Assembly: GCA_963663145.1 (NCBI GenBank)
Contig: OY760134.1
Coordinates: forward strand, 2,480,001 to 2,544,000
Length of the DNA stretch: 64,000 nt
Direction: 5' to 3'
Origin: Azotimanducus sp963663145
Lineage (GTDB): Bacteria > Pseudomonadota > Gammaproteobacteria > Pseudomonadales > Azotimanducaceae
In this document: piece after piece, positions 35,755-43,376 of the stretch
Layout: every line of letters starts with the position of its first letter
Position numbering within the stretch: position 1 is the stretch's first letter
Made by a program: the position numbers and the translations under genes
The notes under the pieces: generated by a model
The model's input: only the letters and a program-made list of their open reading frames with translations
The model's database searches: none
Told to the model about the DNA's origin: nothing

Positions 35755-35778
35755 GATATAATGATAGGTCATTATGAC
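35755..35778. promoter_or_regulatory. 24-bp palindromic operator, site 2
   Basis: GATATAATGATAGGTCATTATGAC matches site 1 (27871) at 19 of 24 positions and keeps both half-sites ATAATGATA and TCATTATGAC. It fills most of the 39-bp gap between leuC-like and the aldehyde dehydrogenase gene. The last bases overlap the aldehyde dehydrogenase ATG (35774), so a protein bound here would block both promoters or initiation. Confidence 0.65.
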
Positions 35779-37132
35779 TCATCGCACCGAAATCCCGATC
35801 TTGGCCACCGAGTTGCGCAAGGCTTGGCCGAACTGGCGGGCGCTTGAAGCCGAGGCGCGCGCCGAGGTGTTGCGCGTTTGGCAGGATGCGCTTCGAGCAC
35901 GGCGCGGCGCGATCGTCGATGCCCTGATTCAAGACACCGGGCGTACGCGGATTTCACAAAGCGAGTTTGACGGCGCGCTGAGGCGCATAAACCATTGGGC
36001 CGAGCACGCACCGAGACTGTTGCATCGGCCTTCCGAGGGAGATTCCAAGACCGCCCCCGGTGTGCGCTATGAACATCGATTGCATCCGCTCGGCCTCATC
36101 GGCATCCTGAGTCCTTGGAACGTTCCACTACTTCTGTCTCTCATTGATGCCGTGCCGGCCTTGTTGGCGGGCTGTGTGGTGCTGCTCAAACCGAGCGAGG
36201 TGACACCACGATTTGTTGAACCCTTGCGCGAGTCGGTGCAGGCGGTTCCCGAACTTGCGAAGGTGTTCGACCTGGTCATGGGAGACGGTGAGATTGGCGA
36301 GGCAATCGTCGATGTGGCGGATGCCGTGTGTTTCACAGGGAGCACCCAAACTGGACGCAAAGTCGCCGCGCGCGCCGGTGCTCGGCTCATCCCCGCATTT
36401 CTCGAACTTGGCGGCAAGGATCCCTTGATTGTCCTTGAAGGGGCCGACCTTGATCTTGCGGTGAGCGCGGCCTTGAGGGGTTCGATCCTGAATACCGGTC
36501 AAGCCTGCCAATCCATCGAGAGGGTCTACGTGCAGGAAGGCCTGTATGAGTCGTTTGTGAGCCGTTTGGTTGCGGAGGCGACACGCGTCAGGGTCAATAC
36601 TGATGCTTCAAAACCAGCGCATTTGGGTCCCTTCATAGACCCGCGACAAGCCGAAACGCTGGCGGCGCATCTCGATGATGCGCTGGCCAAGGGTGCTACT
36701 CGGCACTGCGGCGAGATTTTGCGCAAGAGTGAGGGCATCTGGTGTTCGCCCATCATACTCACGGACGTGAACCACGAGATGCAGGTGATGCGGCAGGAAA
36801 CTTTCGCACCGGTGATTCCGGTCATGCCCTTCTGCGATGAAGCGCATGCGGTTGAGCTTGCCAATGATTCAAACTACGGCCTGTCCGCCGCGGTCATAGG
36901 TCCAGAAGGACGGGCCATGGAAATCGCACGAAGAATTCATGCGGGGGCTGTGAGCATTAACGACTGCGGTCTCACAACGCAAGTCTCGGATGTCGAAAAA
37001 GACTCTTTCGCCGAATCCGGCGTGGGTCAATCCCGCATGGGCGACGCCGGATTGCTCCGCTTCCTGCGCAAGCAGGCATTGCTCGTTCAGACAGGCGACG
37101 TATTGTCGATCGACGCGTTCGTTGAAGATTAA
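35774..37132 (+). CDS. Aldehyde dehydrogenase family protein
   Basis: A 452-residue NAD(P)-dependent aldehyde dehydrogenase. The catalytic Cys245 is in LNTGQACQSIER, the general base Glu211 in FLELGGKDPLIV, and the nucleotide segment GSTQTGRKVA is present. QETFAPVIPVMPFCDEAHAV is the bridging segment. The start is ATG 35774, which lies inside a palindromic operator and has no Shine-Dalgarno. The mRNA may be leaderless, or translation may begin further in. It likely oxidises a (semi)aldehyde from the island pathway. Its stop overlaps the convergent LysR gene by 4 bp. Confidence 0.9.
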   Translation: MTHRTEIPILATELRKAWPNWRALEAEARAEVLRVWQDALRARRGAIVDALIQDTGRTRISQSEFDGALRRINHWAEHAPRLLHRPSEGDSKTAPGVRYEHRLHPLGLIGILSPWNVPLLLSLIDAVPALLAGCVVLLKPSEVTPRFVEPLRESVQAVPELAKVFDLVMGDGEIGEAIVDVADAVCFTGSTQTGRKVAARAGARLIPAFLELGGKDPLIVLEGADLDLAVSAALRGSILNTGQACQSIERVYVQEGLYESFVSRLVAEATRVRVNTDASKPAHLGPFIDPRQAETLAAHLDDALAKGATRHCGEILRKSEGIWCSPIILTDVNHEMQVMRQETFAPVIPVMPFCDEAHAVELANDSNYGLSAAVIGPEGRAMEIARRIHAGAVSINDCGLTTQVSDVEKDSFAESGVGQSRMGDAGLLRFLRKQALLVQTGDVLSIDAFVED

Positions 37133-38070
37133 CCTGATAGCAAAGGTGCTTCCACGAGTTCGACACCCGGCAGGGCCTCAATCGAGTAGTTCCTGACCGT
37201 TTCTATGAAACCGCAGAAATGTTGGATTTCGCGTTCGCCGGTTCTGAGTGCAGCGTAGAGCGTGTAAGAAAACTCGGGATGACCGAGCGGGATGGCGCGA
37301 ACCATGCCTTGATCCACGTAATAGCGCGCCGCCCAGTTGGGTGCCAGCGCCAGTCCTTTGCCAGTGATGACGTGCTGGATCATGATGGCCGGCAAGTCTG
37401 CGCTTCGCACCAAGGCGGGCATTTGTCCGATTTCACCGAAGAACTGCCTTAAGAACCGTTGCCTGAGCGCTTCCTCTTTGGTGACCACCAGCACTTGACC
37501 GGCAAGATCGCTAGCGCTGCAACGTCGTTTTCGAGCGAATGCATGGCCTTCGGGCACCAATACGCAAAGCTGGCCGCGAAACAGCGGCAGATAGGAGGTC
37601 TGTTCGTGCACGCCGATGTAGGGGGTGATGAGCAGGTCGAGTCCTCCGTCCTCATCGGATTCGAACGACGTGAAATTGACCTCTTCAGCCACCTCGAAAT
37701 CCACTTGCGGCCACCGGCTTCGGAACACCTGCGCCGCCGCCAGCAACCAATCAAACGAGAACCGACACTCGCATCCGAGACGTAGCCGCCCCGCCTGCCC
37801 TAGGGCTTGGCGGCGTATTTCCCTTTCGCCCGCATCAATCTGCGGCAGGATTTGGTCCGCAAGCGCGAGTACGCGTCGACCAAGCGGCGTGAAGCGAATG
37901 GGTTTCGACTTGCGAATGAAGAGTTGGCTTCCCAATTCTTCTTCAATGTCTTTGAATTGGTGCGAAAGCGCCGAAACCGTGAGGCACATCTGGTTGGATG
38001 CCTCCACCAAGCTTCCCGTATCACGAAGCGCCGTCAGGGTGCGCAGTATCTTCAAGGTGAGAAGTCGCAT
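37129..38070 (-). CDS. LysR-family transcriptional regulator
   Basis: A 313-residue LysR-type regulator: N-terminal winged HTH (LKILRTLTALRDTGSLVEAS followed by NQMCLTVSALSHQFKDIEEE) and C-terminal inducer-binding domain (LRLGCECRFSFDWLLAAAQV; DLLITPYIGVHEQTSYLPL). MetR-like features (HQFKDIEEELG, ECHTC-like YR region) are weak and not decisive. It converges on the aldehyde dehydrogenase gene. As the only regulator in the island, it is the obvious candidate to bind the palindromes at 27871 and 35755. Confidence 0.9.
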   Translation of the reverse strand: MRLLTLKILRTLTALRDTGSLVEASNQMCLTVSALSHQFKDIEEELGSQLFIRKSKPIRFTPLGRRVLALADQILPQIDAGEREIRRQALGQAGRLRLGCECRFSFDWLLAAAQVFRSRWPQVDFEVAEEVNFTSFESDEDGGLDLLITPYIGVHEQTSYLPLFRGQLCVLVPEGHAFARKRRCSASDLAGQVLVVTKEEALRQRFLRQFFGEIGQMPALVRSADLPAIMIQHVITGKGLALAPNWAARYYVDQGMVRAIPLGHPEFSYTLYAALRTGEREIQHFCGFIETVRNYSIEALPGVELVEAPLLSG

Positions 38071-38174
38071 TATTTCGAGGAGTCTGCTCTATGGTTGATG
38101 CAAAGACGTGCCAGGCCTGAGCATAGATTGACGATATGCGTTCCGTCGTTGCAGCGGCGGCGCACGTGACCAAT

Positions 38175-40031
38175 CTATCGCAACTCGCCATAAAAGTCTT
38201 GCGTGGCGGTCCGAAACACTGCCGAAGCATCTCTCGCCATCTCCGCATCGGCTTCGGCAAGGACCAAGTGTCCGGACGCATCCCAATGCCAAGTCTCGAA
38301 CGATTCGTCGCGCAGCAGCACCGCTACGCCTTGGTGCTTAACCAGGGCGAGGAACGAGCCGAATTCAATGGGCGCGACGCCGTGATCCTCATCCTTCAGT
38401 GCCAGCAGATTGCGTCCATGAAACCCGGCGCAATCCGGCAGTCCGAACAGGCAGAGGACGGTCCTGGGCACTTCAAGACTCGAAGCCAGGGCGTTGACAG
38501 TTCCAGATGAAATATGCTCCGGTGCGTAGAAGAGTATTGGCACGCGATGGGGTTCGGTCGGAATGCGGGCATTGCCAAGCCTTCCATAGCCGTGGTCCGA
38601 GGCGATGACGAACAGGGTGTCCCGGAACCAACTTCTGCTTCGTGCCTCATCCATGAAGCGCCCGAGCGCCCAGTCCGCGTAGCTGATGGCGTGCGCACGC
38701 TCTCCGGGCGGATAGGGCACTCGGCCTTCGGGAAAGATGAAGGGTAGGTGGTTGGAAATGGTCAAGGTCGCGAGGAAGACTCGCTCCGACCTGCGGGTCA
38801 TGGTATCCATTTCGGCGAGAAGCCTGTCCATGACAATCTCATCCGCGATCCCCCAGGAGGTTTCAAACCAAGGATCTTCAAAGTCATTGCGGGTGACTAC
38901 GCGGTCGAAGCCGATATTGGACCAATAATTTGCGAAGTTTGTGAAAGAGGGCCACCCCCCGTAGATGAACCCGGTGCGAAAGCCCGCCGTTTTGAGGGAT
39001 GCGCTCAGGGAAGGCAGGCGACTGCCCGGGCCCAAGGTCGTTCGCGAGAATCCGGCCACCGGAATGATGCCTTGCAGGAGCGCCTCTATGCCGCGCACCG
39101 TTCGCAAGCCAGTCCCATAGGCATTGGTCAACAGCCTGCCTTCTCTCGTCAGTCGCAAGAATTCCGGCATGTGTCGCTCACGAGCTTGGAGGTCGGCCCA
39201 TTGATCCCCACCGAACGACTCTTCAACGATGAGTATCAGGTGCCGGATATTCGGTTTGGGATCCGCCGGCAGGTGCGGCCAGATGTTGCCGAGACGCGAT
39301 TTCGCCTCTTGTTCGGGAATGTCCTTGAACACGCCCTTCCAGCGCGTATCATCGCGAATCCAAGTGCGCACCGAGTGCGTAAAGCTGTTTTCGGCGGCGT
39401 CATTCAGGCTTCTCTTCTCGTTGACATGAGGTTCGAAGAGGCTGAAGTAGACCAGCAGAGTAACGCTCGATGCGAGGATGAATCCCGAAAGTGACCAGCG
39501 AACTCTTTTCTGGCAAGAGACTTCCGCGAGCACCGGCACCGTACGTGCCGCCAGCCAAACTGCGGCGGCGATGACAGCCGCACACAGCAACCAAAACCAC
39601 CAGTGTACGTTCCTTGCGTATTCAAGGCCAAAATGCGTGGTCGCCTCAAGATACACAATGTACTGCTCTGCAAAGCGGCCAAAGCGCATGTCGAGTTCCA
39701 GCCACGCCGCCAAGTCAACGCCGAGTATCACCAGCAGCACAAGGAATTCAAAGGTCAGGAAGCAGGCCAGCACGGCTCTTTTCGCCAAGCCATGTCCGGG
39801 CCAAGCAAGCAGCAGTATGCCGATAGGAAGTGCCATCGCAAGCGCAGCCATGAGGTCATTCACCAGTCCCAACAGGAAAACGCTAGCAAGTTCTGAAGCA
39901 GATATATCGGGAGAAAGATAGAGCGGCCAGGCAATGCGAGCGCGCAGGGCACTGTTCAGCAACAAGTAGACCAGCCCCAGCAAGGTGGCCGGCAACAGAA
40001 AAAGCTGAATAAAGGATGTGCGGACGCTCAT
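38175..40031 (-). CDS. LTA synthase/OpgB-like membrane sulfatase-fold protein
   Basis: A 618-residue protein; ATG 40031 chosen rather than the TTG before it. About five N-terminal membrane helices (residues about 8-200) precede an extracytoplasmic alkaline-phosphatase/sulfatase domain. Metal and nucleophile landmarks are LILIVEESFGG (Glu), NAYGTGLRTVRGIEALLQG (candidate nucleophile Thr) and FVIASDHGYGRLGN (Asp-His). The family transfers phosphoglycerol or phosphoethanolamine to envelope glycans, or acts as a related phosphotransferase. Substrate is unknown. The gene is 104 bp downstream of the LysR start with no clear terminator between. Confidence 0.86.
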   Translation of the reverse strand: MSVRTSFIQLFLLPATLLGLVYLLLNSALRARIAWPLYLSPDISASELASVFLLGLVNDLMAALAMALPIGILLLAWPGHGLAKRAVLACFLTFEFLVLLVILGVDLAAWLELDMRFGRFAEQYIVYLEATTHFGLEYARNVHWWFWLLCAAVIAAAVWLAARTVPVLAEVSCQKRVRWSLSGFILASSVTLLVYFSLFEPHVNEKRSLNDAAENSFTHSVRTWIRDDTRWKGVFKDIPEQEAKSRLGNIWPHLPADPKPNIRHLILIVEESFGGDQWADLQARERHMPEFLRLTREGRLLTNAYGTGLRTVRGIEALLQGIIPVAGFSRTTLGPGSRLPSLSASLKTAGFRTGFIYGGWPSFTNFANYWSNIGFDRVVTRNDFEDPWFETSWGIADEIVMDRLLAEMDTMTRRSERVFLATLTISNHLPFIFPEGRVPYPPGERAHAISYADWALGRFMDEARSRSWFRDTLFVIASDHGYGRLGNARIPTEPHRVPILFYAPEHISSGTVNALASSLEVPRTVLCLFGLPDCAGFHGRNLLALKDEDHGVAPIEFGSFLALVKHQGVAVLLRDESFETWHWDASGHLVLAEADAEMARDASAVFRTATQDFYGELR

Positions 40032-40104
40032 CAAGCGCCTGACCCTTAGAACTAGTCGCGATTGTAAATCAAAGACGGTGTCACTCCGTCAAACGAATAT
40101 CGCG

Positions 40105-40151
40105 AAAAAACGAGGCCATAACTCCGCCCTTGAACGGGAATGATGGCCTCG
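40105..40151 (-). terminator. Rho-independent terminator of the rpoBC-rpsL-fusA transcript
   Basis: On the minus strand, 2 nt after the fusA stop, CGAGGCCAT pairs with ATGGCCTCG (9 bp perfect) and is followed directly by TTTTTT (40110-40105). This ends the large informational operon before the sulfatase-fold gene. Confidence 0.85.
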
Positions 40152-40153
40152 TC

Positions 40154-42250
40154 TTACTTCCCGATCATCCCTTCCGCAATGTTGCGCGGGACTTCTCCGT
40201 ATTCGCAGAATTCCATGGTGAAGGTCGCCCTGCCTTGGGTTGCGGATCGAAGATCGGTCGAATAGCCGAACATCTCCGCGAGCGGCACCTTGGCGCGTAT
40301 CACCTTGCCCGAGGGATTTTCATCCATGCCTTCAATGAGGCCGCGGCGGCGATTGAGGTCGCCAACCACATCGCCCATATAGTCTTCCGGTGTGACCACC
40401 TCAACGTTCATGATGGGTTCGAGCAGCACCGGAGAAGCCCGCAACGCACCTTCGCGCAAGGCTTGGGCACCAGCGATTTTGAAGGCGACTTCGCTTGAAT
40501 CCACTTCGTGAAAGGATCCGTCGTAGAGTGTCGCCTTCACGCCGATCAGCGGGTAGCCGGCAATCACGCCATTCTCGAGCTGCTCTCGGATGCCCTTGTC
40601 AACCGCCGGAATGTACTCTCGCGGCACCACGCCGCCAACGATGGTCTCTTCAAATTCGTAGGTCGAGGATGCGTCTCCCGCAAGCGGTTCAATACGCAAC
40701 CACACGTGTCCGTATTGTCCGCGACCCCCGGATTGGCGGATGTACTTGCCTTCGGATTCAACAGAAGACTTGATGGTTTCTCGATAGGCGACTTGCGGTT
40801 TGCCGATATTGGCCGATACCGAGAACTCGCGCCTCATGCGGTCGACGATGATGTCGAGATGCAGTTCGCCCATGCCGGAGATGATGGTTTGCCCGGACTC
40901 TTCATCGGTCGCGACGCGAAATGAAGGGTCTTCTTGGGCGAGCTTGCCGAGCGCCAATGACATTTTTTCTTGGTCGATCACAGACTTGGGTTCCACCGCG
41001 ACCGAGATAACCGGCTCGGGAAAGTCCATTCGCTCCAAGGTGATTGGGTTGCCCAAGTCACAGAGGGTGTCGCCGGTGGTGACGTTCTTGAGACCAACGG
41101 CTGCGGCGATATCACCCGCGCGCACCTCCTTGATTTCTTCGCGCTGATTGGAGTGCATCTGCACCATTCGCCCGACCCTGAATCGCTGCGTCTTCACCGG
41201 GTTGTACACCTGATCTCCAGAGGAGAGGACACCCGAATAGACGCGGAAGAAGGTGAGTGTGCCGACAAAGGGATCGGTGGCCACCTTGAACGCCAGCGCC
41301 GCAAAGGGTTCCGTATCATCGGCATGGCGTTCGCTTTGCGCTTCGCCGTCGTCCAGCGTGCCTTCGATTGCCTTGACTTCGTCGGGTGCCGGCAAATAAT
41401 CGACCACCGCATCAAGCATGGCTTGCACGCCTTTGAACTTGAACGCCGACCCGCAAAGCGCAGGCACGATCTTATTCTCGATGGTCAATTGCCGTATGCC
41501 GCAGCGAATATCCTCGTTGGAAAGTTCCCCTGCTTCCAGATAGGCTTCCGTCAACTCGTCGTTGGCATCGGCCGCCGCTTCCATTAAGAGTTCGCGATAG
41601 TGCTCGGCATCGTCCTGCATGTCCGCAGGAATTTCTTGAATGTCGCAGGACGCGCCCTTGTCCGACTCGCTCCAATAGAGGGCTTTCATTTCCACCAGAT
41701 CGACAACACCCTTGAAGGCTTCTTCGCTGCCTATCGGAAGTTGCATCACCACCGGAAGCGACCCTAAGCGACTACGAATCTGATCGACCACGCGCAGGAA
41801 GTTCCCGCCCGCGCGGTCGAGTTTGTTGACGAACACCATGCGCGGCACTTCATAGCGATTGGCTTGTCGCCACACGGTTTCCGATTGGGGTTCGACGCCG
41901 GATACGCCGCAAAACACCACCACAGCTCCATCAAGCACCCTTAAGCTCCGCTCAACCTCAATGGTGAAGTCAACGTGCCCGGGCGTGTCGATGATGTTGA
42001 TCCGGTGCTGTGGATGCTGGCCGTTCATTCCAGACCAAAAGCATGTGGTCGCGGCCGACGTGATGGTGATGCCGCGTTCCTGCTCCTGCTCCATCCAGTC
42101 CATCACGGCGCTGCCGTCGTGAACCTCGCCAATCTTGTGTGTGAGGCCGGTGTAAAAGAGTACGCGCTCCGTGGTGGTGGTCTTGCCGGCATCCACGTGC
42201 GCAACGATGCCTATGTTTCTATAACGATTGATTTGAGTTGTGCGAGGCAT
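40154..42250 (-). CDS. fusA: Elongation factor G
   Basis: A 698-residue translational GTPase that drives ribosomal translocation. G1 loop AHVDAGKTTTTERVL, G3 DTPGHVDFT and G4 VNKLDRAGG are all intact, followed by domains II-V ending YGEVPRNIAEGMIGK. Length is normal for EF-G1. It is the last gene of the str-type segment (rpsL-rpsG-fusA); no tuf follows it, and a strong terminator is present directly after the stop. Confidence 0.97.
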   Translation of the reverse strand: MPRTTQINRYRNIGIVAHVDAGKTTTTERVLFYTGLTHKIGEVHDGSAVMDWMEQEQERGITITSAATTCFWSGMNGQHPQHRINIIDTPGHVDFTIEVERSLRVLDGAVVVFCGVSGVEPQSETVWRQANRYEVPRMVFVNKLDRAGGNFLRVVDQIRSRLGSLPVVMQLPIGSEEAFKGVVDLVEMKALYWSESDKGASCDIQEIPADMQDDAEHYRELLMEAAADANDELTEAYLEAGELSNEDIRCGIRQLTIENKIVPALCGSAFKFKGVQAMLDAVVDYLPAPDEVKAIEGTLDDGEAQSERHADDTEPFAALAFKVATDPFVGTLTFFRVYSGVLSSGDQVYNPVKTQRFRVGRMVQMHSNQREEIKEVRAGDIAAAVGLKNVTTGDTLCDLGNPITLERMDFPEPVISVAVEPKSVIDQEKMSLALGKLAQEDPSFRVATDEESGQTIISGMGELHLDIIVDRMRREFSVSANIGKPQVAYRETIKSSVESEGKYIRQSGGRGQYGHVWLRIEPLAGDASSTYEFEETIVGGVVPREYIPAVDKGIREQLENGVIAGYPLIGVKATLYDGSFHEVDSSEVAFKIAGAQALREGALRASPVLLEPIMNVEVVTPEDYMGDVVGDLNRRRGLIEGMDENPSGKVIRAKVPLAEMFGYSTDLRSATQGRATFTMEFCEYGEVPRNIAEGMIGK

Positions 42251-42312
42251 GGCTTGTCCTGTCCCCTGCGAGTAACAAAGAGTGGATGAAGTCCTTTGCA
42301 GGAACGATTGAT

Positions 42313-42786
42313 CTAAAAGCGATAGTGTGAGAAAGCGCGGTTGGCTTCCGCCATGCGATGCGTATCTTCCTTGCGCTTGAACGCATCGCCACGCTCTTCG
42401 GAGGCATCGAGCAGCTCGCCGGCAAGACGCGCCGGCATGGATTTCTCGCCGCGCCGACGCGCGCTTTCAACCAGCCACCGCATGGCGAGCGCTTGGCGGC
42501 GACTTTCGCGCACTTCGTGTGGCACTTGATAGGTGGCGCCACCGACACGTCTCGACCGAACTTCGACCACCGGAGACACGGCTTCAAGCGCATCTTTGAA
42601 GATTTGCACCACGTCCTGGCCGGGGCGTCTCTCCGTGATCACATCAAATGCGCCGTACACGATGCGTTCGGCGACCGATTTCTTGCCGCTCACCATGATG
42701 TGATTAATGAACTTGGCGACCGTGTGATCGTGAAATTTGGGGTCCGGCAAGATACTGCGCTTTTGCGCGACACGTCTTCTCGGCAT
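42313..42786 (-). CDS. rpsG: 30S ribosomal protein S7
   Basis: A 157-residue S7, the primary assembly protein of the 30S head. MPRRRVAQKRSILPDPKFHD and VEVRSRRVGGATYQVPHEVR are typical. A strong ribosome site GGAGG precedes the ATG by about 8 nt. It lies between rpsL and fusA. In E. coli S7 autoregulates the str operon through the rpsL-rpsG spacer; the 104-bp spacer here holds a small GCGCTT/AAGCGC hairpin (42829-42841), which may relate to that. Confidence 0.96.
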   Translation of the reverse strand: MPRRRVAQKRSILPDPKFHDHTVAKFINHIMVSGKKSVAERIVYGAFDVITERRPGQDVVQIFKDALEAVSPVVEVRSRRVGGATYQVPHEVRESRRQALAMRWLVESARRRGEKSMPARLAGELLDASEERGDAFKRKEDTHRMAEANRAFSHYRF

Positions 42787-42890
42787 GTTTTTTCCTCCGT
42801 TTCAGGGAACCCATGCATTCGGCCGAACGCGCTTAAAGCGCCTCGGGCCCAGCATAGCCTTACTTAAGTGTGATGATGGTGTGATGCGTA

Positions 42891-43262
42891 CTATCTGGGT
42901 CGTTTTGCGCCGTACTTCGAGCGACCTTGGCGACGGTCTCCGACACCGGAGGCATCGAGGGTTCCCCGTACCGTGTGATAGCGAACGCCCGGCAGATCCT
43001 TGACTCTTCCGCCGCGAATCAAAATTGCCGAGTGCTCCTGTAAGTTGTGTCCTTCGCCGCCAATATAGGACGTGACTTCGTAGCCATTCGTAAGCCGTAC
43101 CCTACAAACCTTGCGCATGGCGGAATTGGGCTTCTTCGGGGTCGTCGCGTAGACACGAGTACATACGCCGCGTCTTTGCGGACAGCCCTGAAGCGCCGGT
43201 ACCTTGCTCTTCTCAGGTTTGCGTTTGCGCGGCTTGCGCACTAATTGACTTACGGTTGCCAT
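42891..43262 (-). CDS. rpsL: 30S ribosomal protein S12
   Basis: A 123-residue S12; start at ATG 43262 (MATVSQLVRKPRKRK), although the frame is open further upstream. Decoding-centre loops are intact: TTPKKPNSAMRK with the Lys at the E. coli K42/43 position, and GGRVKDLPGVRYH with the K87/88 position. No streptomycin-resistance substitution is seen. It follows rpoC after 114 bp, so rpsL-rpsG-fusA are probably read through from rpoBC. Confidence 0.97.
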   Translation of the reverse strand: MATVSQLVRKPRKRKPEKSKVPALQGCPQRRGVCTRVYATTPKKPNSAMRKVCRVRLTNGYEVTSYIGGEGHNLQEHSAILIRGGRVKDLPGVRYHTVRGTLDASGVGDRRQGRSKYGAKRPR

Positions 43263-43376
43263 ATCTCTTGTTCGTTTCGAATGGTCTCGAATGGTTTCTT
43301 CAGGAGCGTGTTCGTGCCAAAGGGCACAAAGCCTATTAATTCTACGGGTTCGCCCCCAAGTGGTCAATGCCGCCCA

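Noticed and set aside
34766..35761. 331-codon open frame on the plus strand
   Set aside because: Antisense to the LeuC-like gene, which carries the iron-sulphur cysteines.
35735..35932. Upstream extension of the LeuC-like gene
   Set aside because: It would overlap the divergent aldehyde dehydrogenase gene and operator; the family start is MGRTLFEKLWD at 35734.
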